From assembly GCA_964584775.1 (NCBI GenBank), contig CAZPBC010000012.1, positions 1-48,000 on the forward strand: a DNA stretch of 48,000 nt, written 5' to 3'. Below are positions 31,269 through 40,181 of this stretch, piece after piece. The position numbers were made by a program, and so were the translations under genes. The number at the start of each line of letters is the position of its first letter. Within the stretch, counting starts at the first letter, position 1. The stretch comes from CAZPBC01 sp964584775 (GTDB lineage: Bacteria; Chlamydiota; Chlamydiia; Chlamydiales; SLFE01). The notes under the pieces are model-generated. The model worked only from the letters and a program-made list of their open reading frames with translations, had not been told where the DNA came from and searched no databases.

Positions 31269-33389
31269 CTCATCTCCAGGATAGACACGGATGTCTCGTT
31301 GTGGGTAGGGAATGAATAGGCCAGCTTCTTGCAGTGCGGTATCGACCTCCCACCTAAAGGAAGAAAAGATGGAGCCACGGTGTCCTGAACTGTAGATGTT
31401 GATCCAGACAACTAATTCAAAATTCAGCCCATTCTCACCGAACTCTGCAAGCCACACTTTAGGATTGTCGATATAACTGTGGTCAATGACCGCTGCTGGC
31501 ACCTTCTTTGAGGCCTCAACGACCACCTTCGACACCAAGTCTTTATCCGATCCAAAGGGCACCGTGAAGGGAATGTGCACACGGATGTAGGAATCTCTTC
31601 TTGTCCAGTTGTCATAGCGGTTGGAGATGAGTTGATAGTTGGGGAGGATGAGATCGATTCCATCTCGTGTGCGGATAATGGTGTTCTGCACATTGATATC
31701 TGTGACAGCACCCCACTCCCCCGTTGTCAACTGGATGTAATCTCCCACCTTCAAGTTTCTTGAGAAGGTTAAGATGAGACTACTCACAAAATTATTCACA
31801 ATCGTCTGCAAACCAAATCCAATACCGACAGACAACGCACCAAGGACAATAAAGATCCGGTTGAGATCTAATCCAATGGCAGAAAGGGCAATCAAAATAC
31901 CAACTAGGACGATGGCGTAGTGCAGGACCCGTTTGATGATGAAAATAGATGAATCAGAAACGCGGTTTTGTCTTTTTGCTAGGCGGGTGATGGCCTGGCG
32001 AGCCACAAAAGAGATGAAGAACGCCGCAGCAATGATGAAGACGCCGAGTAATAGATCATAGGTGGTGACAGGAACACCGCTAATCTTGAAAAGACTTCGA
32101 TTCATCCACCAGAACGCATTGGTACAGCAGCCTGTGAATGTTTCATAAACCTGATTGAAGAAGGTGTAAAAAGGCGCTTGGTCTTGCTTTGCGTAAGCTT
32201 TGACCTGCTTGACAAGGAGCCCGGCGCTATAATCTTTGATGCTTAGGTCATCCAGACGATCAAGCAGCTTTTGCACCTGGTCAAATTTTTGCTCTTGCAG
32301 GCGGGTGAACTCTTCGCGCTCATCAGGAGGCAGGTCTGTTGGAATCTGCTGCTCAAGAATACTCCTTGTTTTGCGCTCCCACTCATTCGTCTGCTCGGTA
32401 AAGTCATTCACCATTTTTGAAAGCTCAGAGATCTTCTTTTGAACCTCTTTCTGTTCGACACTTTCAGGATGGTGGTGAAGACCCGCTAGGAGGCGTTTGA
32501 GCTCCAAAATTAGAAGGTCCACCTGCTTTTCCGCCAACATGGAGTTGGCCTCAATTGAACTTAAAATGAATATCGACGCTTTCAGTTTCTCTTCTGGGGT
32601 CGTCCCCAGCGTGTGTGCTGTGGCGAGCTCGGCTGCAAAAAGATTTTTCTCAGCCTGGATCACCTCTTCACGGATGTTGGCGATTTGATCATCCAACTCC
32701 TCTTCCTTCAAGTTGGAAAGATCGAGGTGGGAGGCAGCATAGGTCACCTCTTTTCGAAGGCGATCGGTTTGATCTTTGAGCTGGTCCACCTGAGCGTCTA
32801 AAAGCCGATACTTCTCCTCGGATAGGGCAAGTGCAAAGCGTGTCGAAATGATCTCAAGCCCTGCGATCAAACGGGGAAAAGTGTTCTTTTCCATCCTTAA
32901 GTAGGAGGCCAAAAGAGTATCAATATGATTCTCAATTTTTTGGATGCTAATCCTGGAAGAGGTCAGCTCTTTATTATCTGATTTGAGTTTCGACTGAAGG
33001 CTTTTCAACCGAACGGCAAGATCGATCTGTTGGTCGATGGTGTAGGAGGTCAAAAACGGTTTTTCGGTCACCGGAGTGATCGCCTGTGCCCGCAAATCAG
33101 CAAGCGCTTTCGCACTCACTAAGATTTTTTGAATGAGAGGTGAAGCTTTCTCTTTTTGTTCTGGCTCTAGGTTGACTTCCAATTCAGAAAAAGCACTAGC
33201 GAGGTCGGAGAGGTGCGTCTCGTAAACGGGACCTGTCACCTGGAAGTATTCCCACCAATTGGGCTCTAGGTTCATGGCCGAGGGAAGAGAAATTTCCTCA
33301 GTGGTCTCTGTGGCCTCTTGAGCGACTAGCGGAGCCGATGCAAAGACAAGAAATAGAGCGAGAAATAGGGTTCGTGTTTTTAGAGTCAT
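31227..33389 (-). CDS. MscS family mechanosensitive channel with large periplasmic domain
   Basis: A 720-residue channel. Residues 1-23 are a signal peptide ending near PLVAQEA; residues about 30-420 are a helical, coiled-coil periplasmic domain like that of MscK or YbdG-class relatives. The membrane part follows, with pore helix LGALSVGIGFGLQTIVNNFV, then the MscS beta domain beginning NLKVGDYIQLTTGEWGAVTD and IIRTRDGIDLILPNYQLISN. It opens under membrane tension to release solutes during osmotic downshock. A GTG at 33392 precedes the ATG at 33389; I prefer the ATG. A TATATA box (33397-33402) lies only seven bases before the ATG. No strong ribosome site is seen. Confidence 0.92.
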   Translation of the reverse strand: MTLKTRTLFLALFLVFASAPLVAQEATETTEEISLPSAMNLEPNWWEYFQVTGPVYETHLSDLASAFSELEVNLEPEQKEKASPLIQKILVSAKALADLRAQAITPVTEKPFLTSYTIDQQIDLAVRLKSLQSKLKSDNKELTSSRISIQKIENHIDTLLASYLRMEKNTFPRLIAGLEIISTRFALALSEEKYRLLDAQVDQLKDQTDRLRKEVTYAASHLDLSNLKEEELDDQIANIREEVIQAEKNLFAAELATAHTLGTTPEEKLKASIFILSSIEANSMLAEKQVDLLILELKRLLAGLHHHPESVEQKEVQKKISELSKMVNDFTEQTNEWERKTRSILEQQIPTDLPPDEREEFTRLQEQKFDQVQKLLDRLDDLSIKDYSAGLLVKQVKAYAKQDQAPFYTFFNQVYETFTGCCTNAFWWMNRSLFKISGVPVTTYDLLLGVFIIAAAFFISFVARQAITRLAKRQNRVSDSSIFIIKRVLHYAIVLVGILIALSAIGLDLNRIFIVLGALSVGIGFGLQTIVNNFVSSLILTFSRNLKVGDYIQLTTGEWGAVTDINVQNTIIRTRDGIDLILPNYQLISNRYDNWTRRDSYIRVHIPFTVPFGSDKDLVSKVVVEASKKVPAAVIDHSYIDNPKVWLAEFGENGLNFELVVWINIYSSGHRGSIFSSFRWEVDTALQEAGLFIPYPQRDIRVYPGDELPKPQNVPPQGPH

Positions 33390-33420
33390 CACTTCTTATA
33401 TAGCGTACCCGACGTTTTAC

Positions 33421-33451
33421 AAAAAAGGGCGTGCTCCAGAGAAGCACACCC
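33421..33451 (-). terminator. Rho-independent terminator of the OB-fold gene
   Basis: On the minus strand GGGTGTGCT, a seven-base loop, and AGCACGCCC form a 9-bp stem (one G-T pair), followed by TTTTTT. It lies 39 bases after the OB-fold gene and just upstream of the MscS gene, separating the two. Confidence 0.8.
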
Positions 33452-33489
33452 TCAGCGATAAATCACTTAACTAAAAGACAATGAACAAG

Positions 33490-34233
33490 TTAGTTCTTTT
33501 CGATTTGGAGAGCTTCGAGTTGAGCGCTTCCGTTAGGAGTTTTGTTCATTCGGCCTTTCACAGAGACTTTATCTCCCTTTTTTAGGTTAAGGGTGTCTTG
33601 TGCATCATCGATATCGACAAGAAGCTGACCGCTTCCATCACGGATGAGCATCAAACTACGATCTGGTAGCTCGAAAACCTCTCCTTCAACTTCAACCATC
33701 TCTCCGTTAGGAGTTTTTGTTGTCGCTTCACGGATGAGCATCAGTTGCTGACCAGAAGGTGAAGTCGACTTGCGATCTGAGTAAGCCACTTCGCGGCGAG
33801 AATCTGCAAGGAATGGAGAAAGTCCATCATCTTGCATGATGTTGTTGTAGTTTCCTTCTGGAGGATAGATCTGCTCAGCGCCAGCATAGATCTCAGAAGC
33901 TTGGATCTCTCTTGTAGATCCGCTCTTCTTCACTTGGCCAGAGACATTGATCCACTCACCTACGCGGACATTCAGTGGAAGCCACTTATCAGAATAAGTG
34001 ACAGTGATGTTACCTTGGCCATCATCGATCACTAAAGAATCTGCCTGCTTATAACGAACAACTTGTCCGTGGATGGTGCTCTGGTTCGCTGACTTCAGTG
34101 AAGCAGCTTTACTATTTAGAGCTAGTACGGGAGTAAAACCACTCCCAGTAGACGTCTCACCGCCCTTAACCATTAAGACTGTGAATGCAAAGAGCATTGC
34201 ACTTCCGACAATGGGTACGATTAGCTTGTTCAT
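33490..34233 (-). CDS. Exported protein with two OB-fold-like domains
   Basis: A 247-residue protein with an N-terminal hydrophobic segment (about 4-24), a signal peptide or anchor. Two stretches look like bacterial OB-fold domains of the YgiW/NirD-like kind: about 53-118 (IHGQVVRYKQADSLVIDDGQ onward to VSGQVKKSGSTREIQASEI) and about 180-245 (VEVEGEVFELPDRSLMLIRD onward to VSVKGRMNKTPNGSAQLEAL). The phrase LMLIR occurs twice (also before EATTKTPNGE), as does KTPNG, which shows internal duplication. Ligand unknown; such domains bind oligosaccharides, peptides or nucleic acids. AAGGAG precedes the ATG and a strong terminator follows, so it is probably a single-gene transcript. Confidence 0.85.
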   Translation of the reverse strand: MNKLIVPIVGSAMLFAFTVLMVKGGETSTGSGFTPVLALNSKAASLKSANQSTIHGQVVRYKQADSLVIDDGQGNITVTYSDKWLPLNVRVGEWINVSGQVKKSGSTREIQASEIYAGAEQIYPPEGNYNNIMQDDGLSPFLADSRREVAYSDRKSTSPSGQQLMLIREATTKTPNGEMVEVEGEVFELPDRSLMLIRDGSGQLLVDIDDAQDTLNLKKGDKVSVKGRMNKTPNGSAQLEALQIEKN

Positions 34234-34565
34234 TGGATAACTCCTTAAAAAAATATACTTATTTCTAAATACCTTAACACCCTCACATTCAGTGTGCTGG
34301 GTTAAATGGCAATGGCCTTACCTCTTAACAACCGTCGTATTGTTCAGTAAAGCGAGAGTTAACAAGTCATGAGACGCTTCCGTAAAAGCTTCTGAGCTGA
34401 AAAAGGGTGTTGCTTCGTAGGCTTACCTTTGATTCGCATCGTACGGAATTCGGTATATATTTCAACAACCTTTTCTAGCTCTTTGGTTTTAAAAGATTTA
34501 GTTGCCAATAATAAGAAAATCCGTAAACTGGCATTTTTTTATAGAGGCCTACAAAAGGAGCGATC
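34234..34565. other. Divergent intergenic region between the OB-fold gene and pepF
   Basis: This 332-base stretch, the longest spacer in the window, holds the leader regions of two divergent genes. On the OB-fold side a bulged dyad lies at 34274-34305 (TTAA, CCC and CACA pairing with TGTG, GGG and TTAA). On the pepF side TTGCCA (34502-34507) and TAAACT (34524-34529) could be a -35/-10 pair, and AAGGAG precedes the pepF ATG. The middle (about 34320-34480) has no feature I can name; a 26-codon minus-strand frame at 34359-34439 lacks a ribosome site. Confidence 0.5.
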
Positions 34566-36371
34566 ATGACCCTGTTACGCGAAGAAGTTCAAGTTCAAGA
34601 CCAGTGGGACCTCACGGTCCTATATGAAGACCTAGCAGCTTGGGAAAAGGAGTTCGACCAAGCGATCGAATCCAAAACGTTCCCCCATTGGCCCTCCCTT
34701 TTACACTTCCGAGGTAAACTGGGTGAAAGCGAAGAGATGCTTCTCGAAGCGGTGAAGAGAATTCAAGACACCCATCGTCTCGTCAACAAACTTTACACCT
34801 ACGCCCACCTCAAGCACGATGAAAACCTCTCCGATGAAAAATATAAAAATGCCTACATGCGGATCATGACGGTCTACCAACAACTGGGCCAAGAGATCTC
34901 TTGGTTCGAGCCAGAGCTCATTGCCCTAGACCAAAACATCCTCGACCGCTACTTAAAGTCAGAGAAGTTGTCTGAGTTCCACCACTTCTTGAAGTTGATG
35001 ATCCGCCTCAAACCCTACACCCTCACTCAGCGTGAAGAGGAGCTGCTCGCCCTCGCCTCACCTGCTCTGCAGACACCCCACCAAACGTTCAGCGCCCTCT
35101 CTGACACCGACTTTGAATTTAAGGATGTGAAAAATGAAACAGGAGAAAAGGTCCCTCTGACCCACGCAAACTACTCCCTTTATATCCGTGGGTTTGACCG
35201 CACACTACGAGAAAATTGTTTCCTCACCTACCATGACAAATACGAAGACCACCAAAACACACTCGCCGAGCTTCTAGGAGGTGTTGTACAAAAGCATTTC
35301 TTCAACGCCCGAGCTCGGAAGTATCCAACCTGTGTGGACGCAGCGCTCTACCCTAACGAAATCCCCTCATCGGTCTACCACACCCTCATTAAAGCCACCC
35401 ACCAGCACATTCCCTCGCTCCACCGCTACCTTCGGCTGCGTAAAAAACAGCTGAAGCTCGATGAACTCCGCCTCTATGACCTCTATGTTCCTCTCACTTC
35501 TGAATTCGACCGCACCTACACCTTCGAAGAAGCGATCGACCTCGTGGTCGACTCAGTCGCTCCTCTCGGAGAAGCGTATCAGTCGACCTTGCGTAAAGGA
35601 CTCACGAGCGAGGCATGGACGGACCGCTACGAAAACCAAAACAAGCGCTCTGGTGCTTACTCTAGCGGCTGCTATGATAGCCATCCCTATATCTTGATGA
35701 ACTTCAAAGGGACGATCCGCGATGTGTTCACTCTCGCCCACGAGGCAGGACACAGCATGCATAGCCACTACTCTCGAAAGAACCAACCCTACCACTACAG
35801 CGACTACACCATCTTTGTGGCTGAGGTCGCCTCCACCTTCAACGAGTCTCTACTTATGAAGAAACTCCTCAAAGAAGCCTCTTCAAAAGAGGAGAAGATC
35901 TTTCTTCTGAACCAAGAGCTCGAAGACATCCGAGCGACCTTCTTCCGCCAAGTGGCCTTTGCAGAGTTTGAGCTCAAAATCCACACGCTTGCGGAGCAGT
36001 TTGAACCCCTCACACCAGCGCGTCTCAAACAAGAGTATGAGGCACTCACCCGTCAATACTTTGGCGACACCGTGACCTATGATGAAGAGGGCTTCTACGA
36101 GTGGGCACGTATCCCCCACTTCTACTACAATTTCTATGTCTACCAATATGCCACAGGCCTGAGCGCTGCCTATGCCCTCTCAGAAAAGGTTCTTGTAGAA
36201 GGACAGCCCGCAGTGGATAAATACCTCCACTTCCTCTCATCGGGCTCCTCTGCACCACCGATCGATTTGCTGAGAAATGCAGGAGTGGACATGGAAACAG
36301 AAGAGCCGATCCACCAGCTGGCCAAACGTTTTGATGAAACTCTCAGTGAGCTAGAAACACTTCTGGATTAG
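34566..36371 (+). CDS. pepF: Oligoendopeptidase F
   Basis: A 601-residue cytoplasmic zinc metallopeptidase of family M3 that cuts medium-length peptides. The zinc site is LAHEAGHSMHSHYSRK (HEAGH, about residue 395), with the third ligand Glu in FVAEVASTFNESLL. RIPHFYYNFYVYQYATGLSA is a further family motif. AAAAGGAG ends seven bases before the ATG. Its stop codon lies inside the CIRCE operator of groES-groEL. Chlamydiaceae also place pepF beside groES. Confidence 0.95.
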   Translation: MTLLREEVQVQDQWDLTVLYEDLAAWEKEFDQAIESKTFPHWPSLLHFRGKLGESEEMLLEAVKRIQDTHRLVNKLYTYAHLKHDENLSDEKYKNAYMRIMTVYQQLGQEISWFEPELIALDQNILDRYLKSEKLSEFHHFLKLMIRLKPYTLTQREEELLALASPALQTPHQTFSALSDTDFEFKDVKNETGEKVPLTHANYSLYIRGFDRTLRENCFLTYHDKYEDHQNTLAELLGGVVQKHFFNARARKYPTCVDAALYPNEIPSSVYHTLIKATHQHIPSLHRYLRLRKKQLKLDELRLYDLYVPLTSEFDRTYTFEEAIDLVVDSVAPLGEAYQSTLRKGLTSEAWTDRYENQNKRSGAYSSGCYDSHPYILMNFKGTIRDVFTLAHEAGHSMHSHYSRKNQPYHYSDYTIFVAEVASTFNESLLMKKLLKEASSKEEKIFLLNQELEDIRATFFRQVAFAEFELKIHTLAEQFEPLTPARLKQEYEALTRQYFGDTVTYDEEGFYEWARIPHFYYNFYVYQYATGLSAAYALSEKVLVEGQPAVDKYLHFLSSGSSAPPIDLLRNAGVDMETEEPIHQLAKRFDETLSELETLLD

Positions 36372-36394
36372 CAAATCAACCTCCAGAGTGCTAA
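36368..36394 (+). promoter_or_regulatory. CIRCE operator (HrcA binding site) of groES-groEL
   Basis: The 9-9-9 layout of CIRCE is present: left arm TTAGCAAAT (36368-36376), spacer CAACCTCCA, right arm GAGTGCTAA (36386-36394). The right arm is perfect; the left arm keeps TTAGCA but reads AAT instead of CTC. The first arm overlaps the pepF stop codon. It lies four bases upstream of the groES -35 box, so HrcA would repress from just behind the promoter. Confidence 0.85.
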
Positions 36395-36398
36395 AAGC

Positions 36399-36427
36399 TT
36401 GCCTAAATAGGAATTTCCTCCTATAAT
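36399..36427 (+). promoter_or_regulatory. Housekeeping-type promoter of groES-groEL
   Basis: TTGCCT (36399-36404), a 17-base spacer and a perfect TATAAT (36422-36427). Transcription should start near 36434, giving a leader of about 23 bases with AAGGAGGA as ribosome site. Confidence 0.8.
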
Positions 36428-36456
36428 TGGGTCCAAAAATCCAAGGAGGAATTCCT

Positions 36457-36780
36457 ATGACAACATCTGAAAAGAGCAAAACTAAAACTCCGAACCTCAA
36501 GCCCCTCGGGAACCGCATCCTCGCTCAGCGACTCGAAGCGGAAGAGACCCTCAAGGGCGGTATCATCCTTCCCGATTCGGCGAAGAAAAAACAAGAAACG
36601 GCTCGCGTCCTCGCTGTGGGTGAAGGCAAGCGCGACGCCGATGGAAAACTGATTCCTGTCGAAATCAAAGTCAGCGACCTCATTCTTATTGAAAAATACT
36701 CGGGTCAAGAAGTCACTCTCGATGACGAAGAGTACTTTATTGTGAAGGCTGATGAAATCATTGCGATCGTTGAAGAGTAA
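36457..36780 (+). CDS. groES: Co-chaperonin GroES
   Basis: A 107-residue protein, about ten residues longer than usual because of a polar N-terminal extension. The GroES core is LKPLGNRILAQRLEAEETLK, the mobile loop GGIILPDSAKKKQETARVL and the C-terminal YFIVKADEIIAIVEE. It caps GroEL during protein folding. The ATG at 36457 is preceded by AAGGAGGA (36443-36450) six bases away; an in-frame upstream start at 36427 would fall on the -10 box. groEL starts 14 bases after its stop. Confidence 0.96.
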   Translation: MTTSEKSKTKTPNLKPLGNRILAQRLEAEETLKGGIILPDSAKKKQETARVLAVGEGKRDADGKLIPVEIKVSDLILIEKYSGQEVTLDDEEYFIVKADEIIAIVEE

Positions 36781-36794
36781 AGGAGACAAGTAAA

Positions 36795-38414
36795 ATGACT
36801 AAAAAAGAAATCCAATTTGAAGAGACTGCACGTAAAAAAATTCTGAAGGGTGTCTCAACGCTCGCCGACGCTGTCAAAGTGACTCTCGGCCCTAAAGGTC
36901 GAAATGTCATCATCGACAAATCTTTCGGTGCTCCACACATCACAAAAGATGGTGTGACTGTTGCAAAGGAGATCGAAGTCGAAGACAAAGCAGAAAACAT
37001 GGGTGCACAGATGGTCAAAGAGGTGGCCAGCAAGACCGCTGACAAAGCCGGCGATGGTACCACCACAGCGACTGTCCTCGCTGAAGCTATCTACCGCGAA
37101 GGACTCCGTAACGTCGTTGCTGGAGCCAACCCGATGGACATCAAACGTGGGATCGACAAGGCCGTCGCAAAGTCGGTCGAAGAGCTTGAAAAGATCACGA
37201 AAAAAGTGAGCGACCAACAAGAGATCACACAAGTGGCAACCATCTCTGCAAACAACGATTCAGAAATCGGAAAGATCATCGCGGACGCCATCGAAAAAGT
37301 GGGTAAAGATGGAACGATCACTGTCGAAGATGCGAAAGGTTTTGAAACCACTCTCGAAGTCGTCAAGGGTATGAATTTTGACAGAGGCTACCTCTCTGCT
37401 TACTTTATGACCAGCCCAGACACCCAAGAGTGCGTTCTCGATGATGCTTACATCTTGATCTACGATAAGAAAGTGAGCAACATCAAAGAGATGATCCCGA
37501 TCCTTCAAGCCGTTGCTGAAACGGGTAAAGGCCTCCTGATCATCGCTGAAGATGTCGAAGGCGAAGCGCTTGCCACACTCGTCGTCAACCGCATCCGTGC
37601 TGGACTCAAAGTTTGCGCTGTCAAAGCCCCGGGTTTTGGCGACCGCCGCAAGTCGATGTTGGAAGACCTAGCGATCTTAACCAAGGGCCAAGTCATCTGC
37701 GAAGAGCTTGGCATGAGCCTCGAGTCCACAACGATCGAGCAACTTGGACGTGCTAAGAAGATCACCGTCGACAAAGAGAGCACCACCATCGTAGAAGGAG
37801 CTGGCGACAAAAAAGCAATTGAAGAGCGAGCGAGCCTCATCAAGCGCCAAATCGAAGAGTCAGACTCAGATTACGATAAAGAAAAGCTTCAGGAAAGACT
37901 CGCGAAGCTCGTGGGTGGCGTCGGTGTCATCCGTGTAGGTGGCTTCACTGAAGTCGAGATGAAAGAGAAAAAAGACCGTGTGGACGATGCCCAACACGCC
38001 ACCCAGGCTGCGATTGCAGAAGGGATCGTTCCTGGTGGAGGAGTTGCCTACATCCGCTGCGTCGAAGCTCTCAACAAACTCGCGAGTGAACTCGATGGAG
38101 ATGAGAGAACAGGAGTTCAAATCATTTCCAAAGCACTCTCTGCTCCCCTAAAGCAAATTGCAAGGAACGCAGGAGTCGAAGAGTCGCTCATTCTAGAGAA
38201 AGTCCGTAGCCTACCTACGAACGAAGGGTATAACGCTCTAGATGATCAATTCGTAGACATGTTCAAGGCTGGAATCATCGATCCAAAGAAGGTGACACGG
38301 ACCGCTCTTGAGAATGCCGCATCGATTGCCTCCCTTCTCCTCACCACAGAAGCCCTCATCACAGAGGTTCCTGAAGAGAAGCCAGAGCCAGCGATGCCAC
38401 AAATGGAATACTAA
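36795..38414 (+). CDS. groEL: Chaperonin GroEL
   Basis: A 539-residue chaperonin subunit. Conserved elements are VTLGPKGRNVIIDKSFGAP (about 27-45), the ATP site AGDGTTTATVLAEAI (about 85-99) and the C-terminal GVEESLILEKVRSL. The tail ends PEPAMPQMEY and lacks the GGM repeats of E. coli GroEL, as in other chlamydial copies. It shares promoter and CIRCE operator with groES. Many chlamydiae carry further diverged GroEL paralogues; this one, with groES beside it and all ATPase residues kept, is the canonical copy. Confidence 0.97.
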   Translation: MTKKEIQFEETARKKILKGVSTLADAVKVTLGPKGRNVIIDKSFGAPHITKDGVTVAKEIEVEDKAENMGAQMVKEVASKTADKAGDGTTTATVLAEAIYREGLRNVVAGANPMDIKRGIDKAVAKSVEELEKITKKVSDQQEITQVATISANNDSEIGKIIADAIEKVGKDGTITVEDAKGFETTLEVVKGMNFDRGYLSAYFMTSPDTQECVLDDAYILIYDKKVSNIKEMIPILQAVAETGKGLLIIAEDVEGEALATLVVNRIRAGLKVCAVKAPGFGDRRKSMLEDLAILTKGQVICEELGMSLESTTIEQLGRAKKITVDKESTTIVEGAGDKKAIEERASLIKRQIEESDSDYDKEKLQERLAKLVGGVGVIRVGGFTEVEMKEKKDRVDDAQHATQAAIAEGIVPGGGVAYIRCVEALNKLASELDGDERTGVQIISKALSAPLKQIARNAGVEESLILEKVRSLPTNEGYNALDDQFVDMFKAGIIDPKKVTRTALENAASIASLLLTTEALITEVPEEKPEPAMPQMEY

Positions 38415-38427
38415 AAAATAAGGAGTG

Positions 38428-38454
38428 AGCCCCATTTTCAAATAAAGTGGGGCT
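38428..38454 (+). terminator. Hairpin after groEL
   Basis: AGCCCCA (38428-38434) pairs with TGGGGCT (38448-38454), and the stem can be extended inwards through TTTT/AAAG. No T-run follows, so it may be a weak terminator or attenuator that reduces read-through into the next gene. Confidence 0.5.
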
Positions 38455-38463
38455 AATTCAAGA

Positions 38464-39057
38464 ATGAAAAAGTTTTTCTGCGGATTCCTACTTCTACTCG
38501 CACTCGTGTTTGCAGTCCTTTGGACCATGCAAACCTCATTTGCTGAAGATTTCCTGACCCGCCAACTCGGAACTCCGGTTCAACTCGAAAGCGCCCGCCT
38601 CGGCTTTGGCGGCGTCACTCTTCGGGGGCTCGAGATGAACGATCCCAAGCTGAAATTTCAAGCGACCATTGAAAAACTCTTCATCAACGTCGACTATAGC
38701 AGCCTTTTTGAGCAGACACTTGTTTTCCCGCTCATCCAAGCAGATGGGGTCTCCCTGACCACTAGCCTCCCAAAAGTCGCCCTCAACAGCTTGGATGAAG
38801 CTTCCACAGCTCTCGCCAAAGCCACCAGTTTAGAAAAACAGCCCTCCACTGAGGAGGAGCGCTCTGTTTTGATCAAAAAACTGCAGTTTTCTAGACTCTC
38901 CGTGACGATGAATAACCCAATTCCCCTCCTGAAGCTCCCAGGCCTTTCAGCAGAAATTGGCCACCTAGAGCTCAAGGATCTCCGGAGCGAAGAAGCGCTC
39001 CTCGCCCAAGCCTTACTCACGACGATTTTAAAGGCAGTTCAACCCACTAAACAGTAA
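38464..39057 (+). CDS. Membrane-anchored or exported hypothetical protein (AsmA-like)
   Basis: A 197-residue protein with an N-terminal hydrophobic segment (about 4-24, KFFCGFLLLLALVFAVLW). What follows resembles the beginning of AsmA/TamB-type proteins: FLTRQLGTPVQLESARLGFG, LRGLEMNDPKLKFQATIEKL and NVDYSSLFEQTLVFPLIQAD. These are the short repeating strands of such envelope proteins, and the length would be a minimal version. The likeness is by eye only. No ribosome site is evident; it follows groEL after 49 bases containing a hairpin. Confidence 0.7.
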   Translation: MKKFFCGFLLLLALVFAVLWTMQTSFAEDFLTRQLGTPVQLESARLGFGGVTLRGLEMNDPKLKFQATIEKLFINVDYSSLFEQTLVFPLIQADGVSLTTSLPKVALNSLDEASTALAKATSLEKQPSTEEERSVLIKKLQFSRLSVTMNNPIPLLKLPGLSAEIGHLELKDLRSEEALLAQALLTTILKAVQPTKQ

Positions 39058-39134
39058 GATTTAAAGTAATTCTTATATTAAGATAATAATTAAAATATTT
39101 ACTTTAATTCAAAAATAGCATATAATATTAGTCT
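39058..39134 (+). promoter_or_regulatory. AT-rich promoter region with -10 box next to the start codon
   Basis: TTTACT (39098-39103), 17 bases, TATAAT (39121-39126), then only eight bases to the ATG at 39135. The predicted first transcribed base is within two bases of the ATG, and there is no ribosome site, so the mRNA may be leaderless. Confidence 0.45.
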
Positions 39135-40181
39135 ATGATAACGATATTATGTGCATTAATTACGCTTTTTAGCCCTTTTCAGCTCTATTCGAGTCCGAAT
39201 GAGAGACTCTTATCAGGAGCCGATCAGCTAGCGAAGCCGACCGATGAAAGCATCTACCTCATCGAGCAAAAGCGCTATTTCCACTCCTCGATCTCGCAAG
39301 GGATGGATGAGCTCCATGCAGAGGCACTCACACTCCTTCCACCGACTCCCGACCTCCTTCGTAAGCAGATCCATATCCTTCAAGAGAGCCTCGAAAAAGC
39401 ATCGACCTCCCTCACCGTCGATGAAACTCTACGTTGGCAGATTTGGAGCCTCGGTGAGTCGCTCAAGATGGCCAAAAATCTCAACAGCCTCTCTACAACT
39501 CAGGAAGAAGAGGCCTATTCTACTCTTGAAGAAGCGCTCTCAACCTACGCCCGTGTAAAAAAAGAGATCGCCCACTCACTTCGACAAGAGCGTGAACCTC
39601 TCATCCGAGAGCTCGCCCTTCTAGCAGAAGAAAGCGATCAGCTCGCTGAATATGCCGAAGAATTCGAGAACCGACTTGGCATCCGACCGTGGCCAAAAGA
39701 CAAAGAGCGCTGTGCATCCACAGCGAGGGCTGTGCTTCTCTATTACGCAAAAAAACACCGCTTTGACAAAGACCTCAAAGAAGTCATCCCACCTCCTACC
39801 GCCCGTGTACGCGCCCTTAAAAGAGAGATTTTAGCGCACGCGAATAGCGAAGAGAACTGGCTCTACCTTGCAGATAGCATCCGCTTTGATCATGTCTTTA
39901 TCATCGTACAAAGCCAGACCCACTTCCGCGTCCTCCAGAGTTTTGTAGGGAACTATTCCCTCGCTGCTGAAATTGCAGAGTCGAAGGAGATGACACTTTC
40001 TGAGTTACTAGCCTTTATGGATAAACTAGAAAAGATTGATCAAAGTGAAGAGTGGAATGACGAAATCGATGCCCTCTTTGAGGAGATCTTTTACGCGCGA
40101 GCTCCTAGACCCATCACACGTGAGTTTAGCAAGAAATCCCCGGATCTCCGCTACTCTTCTCTACCTCTTCTCCAGTCGTAA
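39135..40181 (+). CDS. Exported hypothetical protein, helical
   Basis: A 348-residue protein with a probable signal peptide (residues 1-19, MITILCALITLFSPFQLYS). The mature part is mostly charged helices (about 70-180 coiled-coil-like), with a few aromatic-rich strands towards the C-terminus (SIRFDHVFIIVQSQTHFRVL). No domain recognised. The single C-terminal-half cysteine in DKERCASTARAVLLYYAKKH does not suggest disulfides. The 3' end overlaps the convergent F-box-like gene by 56 bases. Confidence 0.75.
   Translation: MITILCALITLFSPFQLYSSPNERLLSGADQLAKPTDESIYLIEQKRYFHSSISQGMDELHAEALTLLPPTPDLLRKQIHILQESLEKASTSLTVDETLRWQIWSLGESLKMAKNLNSLSTTQEEEAYSTLEEALSTYARVKKEIAHSLRQEREPLIRELALLAEESDQLAEYAEEFENRLGIRPWPKDKERCASTARAVLLYYAKKHRFDKDLKEVIPPPTARVRALKREILAHANSEENWLYLADSIRFDHVFIIVQSQTHFRVLQSFVGNYSLAAEIAESKEMTLSELLAFMDKLEKIDQSEEWNDEIDALFEEIFYARAPRPITREFSKKSPDLRYSSLPLLQS

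Noticed and set aside
34359..34439. A 26-codon minus-strand frame coding a basic peptide in the pepF/OB-fold spacer
   Set aside because: No ribosome site and no resemblance to a ribosomal small protein such as L34 or L36; left as part of the spacer description.
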